Assembly (NCBI GenBank): GCA_038316335.1
Contig: JBBQAM010000005.1
Location: 52,364-116,363, forward strand
Length of the DNA stretch: 64,000 bases
Direction: 5' to 3'
Source: JALHST01 sp038316335
Lineage (GTDB): Bacteria; Bacteroidota; Bacteroidia; Flavobacteriales; Flavobacteriaceae
In this document: in pieces, positions 50,247-59,459 of the stretch
Numbering within the stretch: position 1 is the stretch's first letter
How the letters are laid out: every line of letters begins with the position of its first letter
Made by a program: the position numbers and the translations under genes
Notes under the pieces: generated by a model
Told to the model about the DNA's origin: nothing
What the model saw: only the letters and a program-made list of their open reading frames with translations
Database searches by the model: none

Positions 50247-51233
50247 CTAAAGCCTTAACGTCTCTCCCAGACCAAAAAACCGGTTATTCTCCTCAAACAC
50301 ATTTTTAAAAATCGAAAATCCCAATTGTCCCGTGCAATGCGCGGGAGCTACACTTTTCACGTGGTAAACATCGCGCATCCGCAAGGCCAGCCCTTCAATA
50401 TATTCGCGGCTATAAGGAATTAAATGAAATCCACCAAGGACCAGATAAATTGGTCCATTGTTAATTTTTTGATTTGCTTGTATAATCGTTTCAATGGTAC
50501 TATGGGAACAACCTGAAATCAAAATAGCCCCATTTTTCGAAGCGAAGGACGCAGATAGCTCGGGCATGCCTATAAATTGTGGATGTTCTTCGCTAAATGG
50601 CGGATACTTAATATAAGTTCCCATTAATTTAGAGGTGGTAGGCACAATGGTGAGCCCAGGTGCCACTTCTTTTGCTTCCGTCAAATATTCGATGTTCGAT
50701 TTCCAAAATCGACCGGTAGGAACAGTAATCATGCCTTCAATTACGTTTTCGCCACCGAAATATTGTTCTTCCTTCGGCAAGATCTTTCTGATCTCAGGTT
50801 CTGTTTCCTTGAAGGGAAATTTTATCGGGGCTCCTAGGGAAAAAAAATCATTGGGCAGATAGATTTTCACATTCGGATTGAGCGCTATCAGGTAGTCGAA
50901 TCCTCCTATATGGTCGTAATGACCATGTGAGACAATAGCAATATCGACTTTCTTCAAATCAATATTCAGTGCCTTACAATTTTGTTCAAAGAGCTTGGCA
51001 TTGGTTCCAGAATCAAACAGTACGGTCAAGTCACCATATGCTACCAAACATGAGAAACCAAAATCCTGTTGTAGCCCTTTTTTTTCCTTCCCAAAGGCGT
51101 CGTATATGTTGGTAATGGTGATGTCCATCGTCTTCGACGCCTCCTGTGCGAAGGCACATAATGACAAAAGCAATGCCATCGAAACAGCGATTCGAATTCG
51201 GCTCGACCATGAAACGTTGCGTATGGGTCTCAT
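50247..51233 (-). CDS. Secreted metallo-beta-lactamase-fold hydrolase
   Basis: Exported enzyme (328 aa) with a cleavable signal ending CAFAQE. The MBL metal site HGHYDHIGG is intact (HxHxDH), further ligands are in SGCSHSTIE and a C-terminal AHCTGQ. The fold resembles the 7,8-dihydropterin-phosphate-synthase-like subgroup (VLFDSGTNAKLFEQN.. early on). The substrate is unknown. Its start lies 3 bp from the stop of the 2OG oxygenase gene upstream, so the two are an operon. Confidence 0.9.
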   Translation of the reverse strand: MRPIRNVSWSSRIRIAVSMALLLSLCAFAQEASKTMDITITNIYDAFGKEKKGLQQDFGFSCLVAYGDLTVLFDSGTNAKLFEQNCKALNIDLKKVDIAIVSHGHYDHIGGFDYLIALNPNVKIYLPNDFFSLGAPIKFPFKETEPEIRKILPKEEQYFGGENVIEGMITVPTGRFWKSNIEYLTEAKEVAPGLTIVPTTSKLMGTYIKYPPFSEEHPQFIGMPELSASFASKNGAILISGCSHSTIETIIQANQKINNGPIYLVLGGFHLIPYSREYIEGLALRMRDVYHVKSVAPAHCTGQLGFSIFKNVFEENNRFFGLGETLRL

Positions 51234-51236
51234 ATC

Positions 51237-52187
51237 TTAATTTTTAATCAAGCCCAATTCTATCAGGCGTTCATGTAGAAATTCCCCAGCGGTACTATCG
51301 GCATACAGCTTCGGGTGTTCGCTGTCGATACAATGCGCTAGGCAGTTCAACGGCATATCGCTAATGGGATGCATGAAAAACGGTATCGAGTACCGTGAGG
51401 TACCCCAAAGTTCCTTGGGGGGGTTCACGACTTGGTGTACCGTAGATTTTAGTTTATTATTCGTCAACCTTGATAACATGTCCCCAACATTGATCATCAA
51501 TTGATCTGGCCTAGCTATGGCATCTACCCATTCCCCCTCATGGTTCATCACCTGTAACCCTCTGCCCTGGGCGCCCATCAACAATGTAATTAGATTGATG
51601 TCGCCATGGGCCGCTGCGCGTACGGCATTTTTGGGCTCCGTGCGAATGGGGGGATAATGGATGGGCCTCAAAATTGAGTTTCCGTTCTTGATGAAATCGT
51701 CGAAAAAAGTTTCTTCAAGCCCCAAGTGCAAGGCCAAGGCCCGAAGCACATATTTTGCCGTTTTCTCGAGCATCTTGTAGGTTTCCCTACCAACTTTATT
51801 GAAATCGGGGAGTTCTTTCACCAAAACATTGGCAGGGTATTCTGCTTCTAATTTTGGATTGTTTTCGACATATTGGCCAAAGTGCCAAAATTCCTTTAAA
51901 TCGCCTTCCTTACGGCCTTTCGCATGTTCCTTCCCAAAAGAAGTATACCCTCGCTGACCTGCGATTCCCGGGATTTCATAGGCGTCCTTTATTTCTTGTG
52001 GCAGATTGAAGAACTTCTTTATCTCCTCATATAGGTTTTCTACAAGTTCTTCCGATAGGTAATGGCCACTCAACGCAACAAAACCAATATCGCCAAAGGC
52101 CTTGCCTATTTCCGCAATGAATTTTTTCTTTTTAAGGGGGTCTCCCGATATAAAATCCCGTAGATCGACATTGGGTATCGCACTCAT
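51237..52187 (-). CDS. Isopenicillin N synthase-like 2-oxoglutarate/Fe(II) oxygenase
   Basis: Non-haem iron oxygenase of 316 aa. The N-terminal DIOX_N domain (VDLRDFISGD.., FGDIGFVALSGHYL) and the 2OG-FeII_Oxy core are present. Iron ligands are AHGDIN (His, Asp) and STVHQVV (His), with RYSIPFF holding the 2-oxoglutarate Arg and Ser. All are intact. Bacterial relatives hydroxylate small molecules, often in degradation or secondary metabolism; no substrate can be inferred. It is divergent from the second E1 gene. Confidence 0.92.
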   Translation of the reverse strand: MSAIPNVDLRDFISGDPLKKKKFIAEIGKAFGDIGFVALSGHYLSEELVENLYEEIKKFFNLPQEIKDAYEIPGIAGQRGYTSFGKEHAKGRKEGDLKEFWHFGQYVENNPKLEAEYPANVLVKELPDFNKVGRETYKMLEKTAKYVLRALALHLGLEETFFDDFIKNGNSILRPIHYPPIRTEPKNAVRAAAHGDINLITLLMGAQGRGLQVMNHEGEWVDAIARPDQLMINVGDMLSRLTNNKLKSTVHQVVNPPKELWGTSRYSIPFFMHPISDMPLNCLAHCIDSEHPKLYADSTAGEFLHERLIELGLIKN

Positions 52188-52273
52188 AACCTTGCTTTAG
52201 ATTTTATCAAAGTTACTAAAATATACATGGATCGGCACTATGTTTTTGTCATCAAGGATTGTCATCTTTTCGT

Positions 52274-52281
52274 TACTTTTG
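52274..52281 (+). promoter_or_regulatory. Candidate -7 box of the 658-aa E1 gene
   Basis: TACTTTTG fits the consensus 33 bp before ATG 52314. The TTTG at 52245-52248 is 25 bp upstream, a bit long. It supports ATG 52314 over a frame opening at 52227. Confidence 0.4.
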
Positions 52282-52313
52282 AACTTTCTTTTTGGCACAA
52301 AACCATCCATCGT

Positions 52314-54290
52314 ATGCAATACAACAACAAAGGCCTTAACAAAGGCCTGCAGATAGCCCTTTATGAGCGTATGTTAAAACCTCGCTTGATCGAGGAGAAA
52401 ATGTTGATTTTGTTGCGGCAGGGAAAGATTTCCAAATGGTTCAGCGGAATGGGTCAGGAAGCCATATCGGTAGGTGTCGCGAGCGCCCTGACCGACCTTG
52501 AATATATTCTTCCGATGCATCGCAATTTGGGGGTCTTTACCACTCGGAATGTTCCTTTAAACCGCTTGTTCGCCCAATGGCAGGGAAAGGCAAGCGGATT
52601 TACCAAGGGCCGTGACCGGAGTTTTCATTTTGGTACCCAGGAGTATAAAATCGTAGGAATGATTTCCCATTTGGGGCCACAACTCGGCGTTGCCGATGGT
52701 ATTGCCCTAGCCGATACGCTAAAAAACCAGCAAAGGGTCACCGCTGTTTTCACAGGGGAAGGGGGTACTAGTGAAGGGGATTTTCATGAAGCCCTGAACA
52801 TCGCAGCCGTTTGGAACTTGCCGGTATTGTTCTGTATTGAGAACAATGGCTACGGACTCTCAACGCCAACAAACGAGCAATTCAAATGCAAGAATCTTGC
52901 CGATAAAGGCACCGGCTATGGCATGGAAGCCTATACCATCGAAGGGAACAATATTTTGGATGTCTACACGAAGGTCGACGCGCTGTGTAAGAGCATGCGA
53001 AAAAATCCGAGGCCTGTGCTCCTGGAATTTCTGACCTTTCGAATGCGGGGACATGAAGAAGCCAGTGGCACCAAATACGTCCCGGAGGAATTGATGGCAA
53101 CATGGGCCGATAGGGATCCGATCAATACCTATGAAAAGTTCCTATTGGCCGAAAAAATGATTTCTGAAGACGAAATCAAGGCCGCCAAGGCCCGCATCGA
53201 AGCGGAAATCAGTGCAAACCTACAAATGGCCTTTGATGAACCTGAAATTGAATATGATTATAGTAAAGAGTTAAATGATGTATATCATAAATTTGATTAT
53301 CAAGAATATAATCATGGGTCAATAGTTAAAAATATTCGATTGATCGACGCCATCTCACAGGGATTGCGACAATCAATGGAGCGCCATGAGACCTTGGTCT
53401 TAATGGGGCAGGATATAGCCGATTATGGCGGAGTATTCAAGATTACCGAGGGCTTTTTGAAAGATTTCGGGAAAGCAAGGGTACGTAATACGCCGATCTG
53501 CGAATCGGCCGTTATCTCAGCGGCCATGGGGCTGTCGATTAATGGAATGAAGGCGGTCGTCGAAATGCAATTTGCCGATTTTGTAAGTACAGGCTTCAAC
53601 CCCGTTGTCAACTATTTGGCCAAATCACATTACCGTTGGGGGGAAAAGGCCGATGTCGTAATTCGGATGCCGTGTGGTGGTGGTGTACAGGCCGGACCGT
53701 TTCATAGTCAGACGAACGAGGCTTGGTTTACGAAGACCCCAGGACTCAAAGTGGTATATCCTGCTTTTCCATATGATGCTAAAGGACTTTTGAATACCGC
53801 GATCAATGACCCGAATCCCGTCTTGTTTTTTGAGCACAAAGCACTATATCGCAGTATGTACCAAGATGTGCCCCTAGAATATTATACGCTTCCTTTTGGC
53901 AAGGCGAGTTTGTTACAGGAAGGCACTGACGTTACCGTTATTACCTATGGTGCCGGGGTGCATTGGGCCCTTGAGATCTTGGGAAACCATAAGTCGATTC
54001 AAGCCGATCTCTTGGATCTGCGTACTTTAATGCCCTTGGATACCGATGCTATCTATGCTTCGGTCAAGAAAACGGGGAAAGTGATCATTCTGCAGGAAGA
54101 CAGTATGTTCGGAGGGATAGCAAGCGATATTTCGTCTCTGGTCACAGAAAATTGTTTTGAATATTTGGATGCCCCTATCAAAAGGGTCGCCAGTTTGGAT
54201 ACCCCGATTCCGTTCACCAGAAATTTAGAGGAGCACTATTTACCAAAAAAACGGTTTGAAAGCACCCTACTTGAATTGGTTGCCTATTAA
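52314..54290 (+). CDS. Fused alpha/beta 2-oxoacid dehydrogenase E1 (658 aa), branched-chain type
   Basis: Single-chain E1 of a 2-oxoacid dehydrogenase complex, closest in pattern to branched-chain E1. The alpha half has RLIEEKMLILLRQGKISKWFSGMGQEA, GMISHLGPQLGVADG and the full TPP motif GEGGTSEGDFHEALN..P..ENN. The beta half starts near 345 (LVLMGQDIADYGGVFKITEG) with TPICESAVISAAMG, VEMQFADFV and the C-terminal LLDLRTLMPLDTDAI domain. All TPP and metal residues appear present. No E2/E3 adjoin. It differs clearly from the 803-aa fused E1 at 12103-14514, so the two probably serve different oxoacids. Confidence 0.92.
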   Translation: MQYNNKGLNKGLQIALYERMLKPRLIEEKMLILLRQGKISKWFSGMGQEAISVGVASALTDLEYILPMHRNLGVFTTRNVPLNRLFAQWQGKASGFTKGRDRSFHFGTQEYKIVGMISHLGPQLGVADGIALADTLKNQQRVTAVFTGEGGTSEGDFHEALNIAAVWNLPVLFCIENNGYGLSTPTNEQFKCKNLADKGTGYGMEAYTIEGNNILDVYTKVDALCKSMRKNPRPVLLEFLTFRMRGHEEASGTKYVPEELMATWADRDPINTYEKFLLAEKMISEDEIKAAKARIEAEISANLQMAFDEPEIEYDYSKELNDVYHKFDYQEYNHGSIVKNIRLIDAISQGLRQSMERHETLVLMGQDIADYGGVFKITEGFLKDFGKARVRNTPICESAVISAAMGLSINGMKAVVEMQFADFVSTGFNPVVNYLAKSHYRWGEKADVVIRMPCGGGVQAGPFHSQTNEAWFTKTPGLKVVYPAFPYDAKGLLNTAINDPNPVLFFEHKALYRSMYQDVPLEYYTLPFGKASLLQEGTDVTVITYGAGVHWALEILGNHKSIQADLLDLRTLMPLDTDAIYASVKKTGKVIILQEDSMFGGIASDISSLVTENCFEYLDAPIKRVASLDTPIPFTRNLEEHYLPKKRFESTLLELVAY

Positions 54291-54427
54291 TCACAAAGCC
54301 CTTAATATCAGTAACGACGCAGTCTAAATGTGTGCTTCGCGAAATTTTAATAAGAAATTGACGTGCTTTCGAAGACAATTTGTTAACATTTAACGTATAT
54401 GTATAAAAATGATTTAAACCCCTTATT

Positions 54428-54916
54428 ATGATTCGAAAGATAATGTTTGCCATAGTTATGATACCTATGGTATTTTCAGCCTGCAAATCGCAGCAAGGTG
54501 TCCCTTCTACCAAAGGAACCGCTGCCGATCAAAAGACTATCAATGGCGCCTGGACCTTGAACAAGGTAAACTATGAAGGCAACGATGGTACTTTTAAATC
54601 GGTGCTATTCAATGATGCGGATGCCTCTTGTTTTGAGGGATCTAATTGGTTTTTTCGCAATAACAACAATACCGGTACCTATACGATTGCCGATATGAAC
54701 GGTTGTCCTGGTGGCGAAAGGTTCATTCGCTGGTCTGTTTTAAACACAAACCAATTGCAATTCAAATTTATTGATTCAAAATACAAGGATATTTCGGGAG
54801 GGGTCGGATATCGAATGACCATCGCCACCCTTACCGATCAAGCCATGATCCTAAAGTCGAATGTAAGTGTTGACGGAGAATCAATCACCGTAGTTTATAA
54901 TTTCACTAAAAATTAA
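54428..54916 (+). CDS. Lipocalin-like lipoprotein
   Basis: Lipoprotein of 162 aa, leader ending VFSACKSQ (Cys ~19). The GAWTLNKVNYEGNDG strand opens an eight-stranded lipocalin-like barrel found in many flavobacterial lipoproteins; SCFEGSNWFFRNNNNTGTY and MNGCPGGERFIRWSVL follow, with two cysteines that may pair. Ligand unknown. It sits 5 bp before the OmpA gene and is probably cotranscribed. Confidence 0.82.
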   Translation: MIRKIMFAIVMIPMVFSACKSQQGVPSTKGTAADQKTINGAWTLNKVNYEGNDGTFKSVLFNDADASCFEGSNWFFRNNNNTGTYTIADMNGCPGGERFIRWSVLNTNQLQFKFIDSKYKDISGGVGYRMTIATLTDQAMILKSNVSVDGESITVVYNFTKN

Positions 54917-54921
54917 GCCAA

Positions 54922-55617
54922 ATGAAAAAGAGCATTTTAAAAGTCAGTTATATTTTAATGTCAGTCGTTCTTATCTTCGGATGTACCGCTGTTAAGAATA
55001 CAAATCAAAAACAAAGAGGAGCAGCAGCCGGAGCTGCAAGTGGTGCTGTTATTGGCGGCGTTCTGGGGAACAATGTAGGCAAAGGCAATAATACCGTCCT
55101 AGGCGCCCTAGTAGGTGCAGTCATTGGCGGTGTTGCTGGCGGTTATATTGGCGATCGAATGGACAAACAGGCCCAAAAAATCGAAGAGGAAATCCCTGGT
55201 GCCCAAGTTACACGGGTAGGGGAAGGAATCAATGTAGTTTTTAACCAGGACGCCGGTGTTTATTTTGATACCAATAAAGCGACTGTTAAAGGTGCTGCGA
55301 TTGAGACTTTAGACAAGATGGCAGCGATTTTAAAGGAATATCCACAAACCAATATTTTGGTGGTGGGTCATACCGATAGTGCCGGCCCGGATGATTACAA
55401 CATGACCTTATCAAAGCAGCGTGCCGAGTCGGTGACCAATTATCTTATAACGCATGGTATCAGCGGTTCGCGTTTGACCACTGAATGGTTTGGAGAAACA
55501 CAGCCGGTTGCCGATAATAGCACCGCAGCTGGGAAGGCCAAGAACCGTCGCGTTGAAATGGCCATTGTCGCGAACGAGGCGATGAAGCAAGAGGCGATCA
55601 ACAAGACCAATAATTAA
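54922..55617 (+). CDS. OmpA-family lipoprotein with glycine zipper
   Basis: Outer-membrane protein of 231 aa. Leader ends IFGCTAV (Cys ~21). Residues ~34-85 form a glycine zipper (GAAAGAASGAVIGGVLGN and GALVGAVIGGVAGGYIGD), which can insert in or span the membrane. The OmpA C domain follows with VVGHTDSAGPDDYN, LSKQRAESVTNYL and the peptidoglycan-contact KNRRVEMAI. This is the YiaD-like plan. A terminator follows at 55645-55677. Confidence 0.93.
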   Translation: MKKSILKVSYILMSVVLIFGCTAVKNTNQKQRGAAAGAASGAVIGGVLGNNVGKGNNTVLGALVGAVIGGVAGGYIGDRMDKQAQKIEEEIPGAQVTRVGEGINVVFNQDAGVYFDTNKATVKGAAIETLDKMAAILKEYPQTNILVVGHTDSAGPDDYNMTLSKQRAESVTNYLITHGISGSRLTTEWFGETQPVADNSTAAGKAKNRRVEMAIVANEAMKQEAINKTNN

Positions 55618-55644
55618 CGGTTCGTATTTTAAGATTTTATAGGG

Positions 55645-55677
55645 GATCCCGGCAGAATTGTCGGGATTCTTTGTTTT
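55645..55677 (+). terminator. Rho-independent terminator between ompA-like gene and T3PKS cluster
   Basis: GATCCCG (55645-55651) pairs with CGGGATT (55662-55668, one G-T), followed by CTTTGTTTT. It sets the left boundary of the biosynthetic cluster and rules out the TTG start at 55658 of the next gene. Confidence 0.7.
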
Positions 55678-55696
55678 AAATTGCTACCTTACCACA

Positions 55697-56821
55697 GTGG
55701 AAAACTATGATGTAATCATTGTCGGTGCGGGGTTGGCGGGACTAACGGCAGCCATTCATTTGACCCTTCAAAATCATAGGGTATTGGTTTTTGAAAAACA
55801 GCATTTTCCACACCACAAAGTTTGCGGGGAATATGTTAGCAATGAAATCCTGCCCTACTTCAAAAGACTCGGCATTGACCTAGATGCCCTTGGTCCGGCT
55901 AAAATCGATTCCCTACAGTTAACGACGCATTCCGGGAGATCGATTCGTGCCCCATTGATGCTGGGGGGAATAGGCATCAGCCGGTATGCCCTTGACAATG
56001 TACTTTATGAAAGGGCACTGTCTCTCGGAATCGAATTTGTTTTTAAAACGGTCAACGAAATCAAATACATGAAGAACGGCTTTCTTTTGTCTGCGGGTCA
56101 AAACGAGCCATTTTCATCCAAATTCGTAATCGGGGCCTTCGGAAAACGAAGCACGCTTGATAAATACCTAAATCGCAGTTTTATACAGCATAAAACTGGG
56201 TGGCTAGGAGTAAAAGCACATTATGAAGACCCTCAATTTCCAACTAATTTGGTCGCGCTCCATAATTTTAGGGGCGGCTATGGAGGCTTATCAAAAACCG
56301 AGTCAGGAGCTGTCAACTTTTGTTATCTAGCCTCCTACAAAAGCTTCCGTACCCAAAAGAACGTGGCTGATTTTAATCGCCACGTGGTCTCTAAAAACCC
56401 CTATTTGGGGGAATTCCTCTCGAAGGCCAAGCCGCTTTTTAACGAGCCCTTGAGCATTGCACAGATATCCTTTTTCCCTAAAAAAGCGGTAGAAAACCAT
56501 ATTTTTATGTGCGGCGATGCCGCTGGGCTGATACATCCCCTCTGTGGCAATGGCATGGCCATGGCGGCGCATAGTGCCAAACTGGCCTCAGAGCTGATTG
56601 GCGAATACCTCGATACCAATGATCATGAACGCGAAAGGCTTGAAGCTGCCTACCAAACGGTTTGGAACCAAACTTTTAAAAAACGTCTTAAGATGGGAAG
56701 GCGGTTGCAGGCCGTCTTACTGAACGAAGGTCTATCAAATTTGGCAATAGGGGCCATTGCAAGTTCTTCTTGGGCCCTTCAGAAATTAATCGAAAATACA
56801 CACGGGAAACCGATCCTATGA
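55697..56821 (+). CDS. FAD-dependent oxidoreductase/monooxygenase of the T3PKS cluster
   Basis: Flavoprotein of the geranylgeranyl-reductase/UbiH-like group (374 aa). The Rossmann motif VIIVGAGLAGLTAAIHL opens the chain (GAGLAG at 10-15); HKVCGEYVSNE and the FAD-ribityl motif FMCGDAAGLIHPLCGNGMAMA are intact. It probably hydroxylates or oxidises the aromatic polyketide, by analogy with SrsC of the Streptomyces phenolic-lipid operon. GTG 55697 is chosen because the frame's earlier TTG lies inside a terminator. It overlaps the methyltransferase by 4 bp (ATGA). Confidence 0.88.
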   Translation: MENYDVIIVGAGLAGLTAAIHLTLQNHRVLVFEKQHFPHHKVCGEYVSNEILPYFKRLGIDLDALGPAKIDSLQLTTHSGRSIRAPLMLGGIGISRYALDNVLYERALSLGIEFVFKTVNEIKYMKNGFLLSAGQNEPFSSKFVIGAFGKRSTLDKYLNRSFIQHKTGWLGVKAHYEDPQFPTNLVALHNFRGGYGGLSKTESGAVNFCYLASYKSFRTQKNVADFNRHVVSKNPYLGEFLSKAKPLFNEPLSIAQISFFPKKAVENHIFMCGDAAGLIHPLCGNGMAMAAHSAKLASELIGEYLDTNDHERERLEAAYQTVWNQTFKKRLKMGRRLQAVLLNEGLSNLAIGAIASSSWALQKLIENTHGKPIL

Positions 56822-57531
56822 TCTTTGCATCAAGAAATACAGACTCGGAACTGATGGACGACCCGCTTTTGGAAGGGGATGTTCTATGCGAGGTTTTAAA
56901 GGATATTGAGGCTGCCAACCGATTTTTAGGGGGCAATCGAATTACCATTAAATCAGTATGGCAGCTTATGGCAGAAAACCCACAGGCCGAATATACCATT
57001 GTTGACATGGGTTGTGGCAATGGGGCCATGCTTAGGCAAATCATTCGTATCGGCAAAAAAAATCAACTGAATCTTAAGGCCATCGGGATCGACCTAAGTG
57101 CGAATGCCATACAAATTGCAAAGTCGGCCTCTATCGATTTTCCTGAAATCAGTTTTTTGCAACGCGATATATTAGCGCTAACCCCTGAAGAGCTGTCCTG
57201 TGATATCCTTTTATGTACCCTTACCATGCACCATTTTACGAATGAGCAAATCCCTGTTTTTTTAAATAAATTCGTAGCATTGGCCCATTTGGGGGTGGTT
57301 ATTAATGATCTGCAGCGCAGTAAGCTGGCGTATCAATTGTTTAAGGGCTTTAGTGTGCTTTTCGTTCAAACGGCCGTTGCCAAAAGCGATGGCTTGATTT
57401 CCATCAAAAGTGGTTTTTCAAAACGGGAACTGATCGGGTTTTCAGCAAGGATGCCCCAAGTTCGACATGACATTCAATGGAAATGGGCCTTTCGATTTGT
57501 ATGGATTATGAGAAAAAAGCGTCTAAATTGA
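56818..57531 (+). CDS. Class I SAM-dependent methyltransferase of the T3PKS cluster
   Basis: Methyltransferase of 237 aa. Motif I VDMGCGNGAML (residues ~62-72), the acidic GIDLSANAIQIAK (motif II) and LLCTLTMHHF (motif IV) are clear. It likely methylates the T3PKS product on O or C, the role played by SrsB in the analogous Streptomyces operon although SrsB is a different (membrane) methyltransferase type. Start ATG 56818 overlaps the flavoprotein stop; a longer frame from 56770 would run back inside it. It is 4 bp upstream of the T3PKS gene. Confidence 0.88.
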   Translation: MIFASRNTDSELMDDPLLEGDVLCEVLKDIEAANRFLGGNRITIKSVWQLMAENPQAEYTIVDMGCGNGAMLRQIIRIGKKNQLNLKAIGIDLSANAIQIAKSASIDFPEISFLQRDILALTPEELSCDILLCTLTMHHFTNEQIPVFLNKFVALAHLGVVINDLQRSKLAYQLFKGFSVLFVQTAVAKSDGLISIKSGFSKRELIGFSARMPQVRHDIQWKWAFRFVWIMRKKRLN

Positions 57532-57535
57532 ACTT

Positions 57536-58591
57536 ATGAATGAAATCCGTATCGTAAAGGTTACCAAAGAATTACCACAATACTGCAGGGAGACCAAGGA
57601 TATTCTACCTTTTGTCGAACTTTGGTTGGGGGATCAAGACGAACGTTTTCGCAGAAAGGTCCTTAAAATATTTGAAGGTGCTGCGGTAGACAAACGATAT
57701 GGGATAATGAGTATTGAAGAAGTCTTCAAGGCCACTTCGTTCGAGGATAAGAACGCCATCTATGTGAGGGAAGTCAAAAAACTGGGTCGCGACGTACTAC
57801 GAAACGCTTTGTCAAGTAGTGGCTGGGAGGCAGATTCATTAGATTATATCATTACCGTGAGTTGTACAGGGATTATGATTCCTTCCTTGGACGCCTTCTT
57901 GATCAATGACCTTGGGATGCGACCCGACATCGTTCGTCTTCCTGTCACCGAAATGGGATGTGCCGCTGGAGTTTCGGGACTGATATACGCCAGTAATTTT
58001 TTGAAATCCAATCCAGGGAAAAGAGCTGCCGTTGTTGCCGTCGAGAGTCCGACTGCCACGTTTCAGTTGAATGATTTCTCAATGGCGAATATGGTCAGTG
58101 CCGCTATTTTCGGCGATGGGGCCGCCTGTGTGCTTCTATCCTCAGAAAAAGAAGCCCAGGGGCCTACGATCGTGGGTTCGGAAATGTACCATTTTAAGGA
58201 TGCGACCCATTTAATGGGTTTTGATGTGACCAATGACGGACTCAAAATGATCCTAGATCCTGAAGTCCCAGAAACCATTACCCGACACTTTCCCACGATC
58301 GTGCATCCATTCTTGGCCAAGTATGGTACATCAATAGAAAAAGTAGGACATTTGATTTTTCATCCTGGTGGGAAAAAAATAGTGCAGACGGTCGAAGAAC
58401 TATTCGGCACCATGGGCAAAAATATCGATGATACCCGTGAAATCCTGCGCCTGTATGGCAATATGAGCAGTGCTACCGTGCTGTATGTATTAGAACGTTT
58501 TCTCGATAAGGATATCGGTCCGGGAGAACAAGGATTGGTACTTAGTTTTGGCCCGGGCTTTTCGGCCCAACGGGTTTTATTACAATGGTAG
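57536..58591 (+). CDS. Type III polyketide synthase (chalcone/stilbene synthase family)
   Basis: Homodimeric ketosynthase (351 aa) that condenses malonyl units on an acyl starter and cyclises the chain. The catalytic triad is complete: Cys142 (EMGCAAG), His276 (IFHPGGK) and Asn309 (YGNMSS). The GFGPG-type loop reads SFGPGFSAQRVLL at the C-terminus. Length is close to bacterial alkylresorcinol/alkylpyrone synthases (~350 aa) rather than RppA. It is the third gene of an eight-gene operon with a dedicated ACP and fatty-acid-type enzymes, so an ACP-bound long acyl starter is likely. The product (resorcinol, pyrone or phloroglucinol type) cannot be read from sequence. Confidence 0.95.
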   Translation: MNEIRIVKVTKELPQYCRETKDILPFVELWLGDQDERFRRKVLKIFEGAAVDKRYGIMSIEEVFKATSFEDKNAIYVREVKKLGRDVLRNALSSSGWEADSLDYIITVSCTGIMIPSLDAFLINDLGMRPDIVRLPVTEMGCAAGVSGLIYASNFLKSNPGKRAAVVAVESPTATFQLNDFSMANMVSAAIFGDGAACVLLSSEKEAQGPTIVGSEMYHFKDATHLMGFDVTNDGLKMILDPEVPETITRHFPTIVHPFLAKYGTSIEKVGHLIFHPGGKKIVQTVEELFGTMGKNIDDTREILRLYGNMSSATVLYVLERFLDKDIGPGEQGLVLSFGPGFSAQRVLLQW

Positions 58592-58630
58592 TCTATCGAG
58601 AGTTACGTGACTGATGGATAAAACAAAAAT

Positions 58631-59416
58631 ATGCTTCATGAAATGAAATGTGCATTGATATTGGGGGGGAGTAGTGGCCTTGGCTTGGCTACGGCCCGAA
58701 AATTGGCTACACATGGCTATAATCTATTGATCGTGCACCGTGATAGAAATGTTGATATGGGACCTATTACTGCCGAATTCCAAAAAATTCGCGAAATTGG
58801 GGTGCAATTGAAATCCTTCAATGCCGATGCGACGAATGCAGAAAAACGAAAAGAACTCTTGATCGAATTCAAGGATCTTACGGGTGTCATGGGCAAACTA
58901 AAAATTTTGGTGCATAGCATCGCCAAAGGCAATTTAAAACCAATGCATTCCGAGACTGAAGGCACCCTGGACCACCAGGATTTTTTAATTACCCTGAATG
59001 CCATGGCGATCAGTTTGTATGATTGGGTAAAGGATTGCAAGGAAACAGGCTTGTTTGACCAAGACGCGCGGATCGTTTCATTTACAAGTGAGGGCAATAC
59101 CAGGGCATGGATTGGGTATGCGGCCGTCTCTGCCGCTAAGGCTGCGTTAGAGGCCATCACGCGAAATATCGCCTTGGAATTCGCCTCTTTTGGCATCAAA
59201 GCGAATTGTATTCAAGCTGGGATTACTGAAACTGCGGCCTTTTCATTGATCCCGAATAGTAAAAAATTAAAGGAGGAGGCCCTGGCAAGAAACCCGAACC
59301 GTCGGATGACCACCCCCGAGGATGTTGCCAATGCCGTCTATTTACTCACTTTAGAGGAGGCAAAATGGATTACCGGGACCGTTATCAAGGTAGATGGAGG
59401 CGAAAGTTTGCGCTAA
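58631..59416 (+). CDS. SDR, enoyl-ACP reductase-like (FabI/FabL type active site)
   Basis: Short-chain dehydrogenase of 261 aa. Dinucleotide motif LGGSSGLGLA (~11-20). The active site reads YAAVSAAK: Tyr163 and Lys170 are six residues apart, the YX6K spacing of FabI/FabL enoyl-ACP reductases, not the YX3K of ketoreductases; HSIAKG and AKAALEA also resemble FabI. The C-terminal ITGTVIKVDGGES is generic SDR. So it probably reduces enoyl-ACP in the cluster's acyl-chain module. No ketoreductase is in the cluster; the housekeeping FabG would have to serve. Confidence 0.85.
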   Translation: MLHEMKCALILGGSSGLGLATARKLATHGYNLLIVHRDRNVDMGPITAEFQKIREIGVQLKSFNADATNAEKRKELLIEFKDLTGVMGKLKILVHSIAKGNLKPMHSETEGTLDHQDFLITLNAMAISLYDWVKDCKETGLFDQDARIVSFTSEGNTRAWIGYAAVSAAKAALEAITRNIALEFASFGIKANCIQAGITETAAFSLIPNSKKLKEEALARNPNRRMTTPEDVANAVYLLTLEEAKWITGTVIKVDGGESLR

Positions 59417-59459
59417 GGATGGTGTTAGGGGAGTTGTTGAATCGGTTAGTAAAAAGGTT

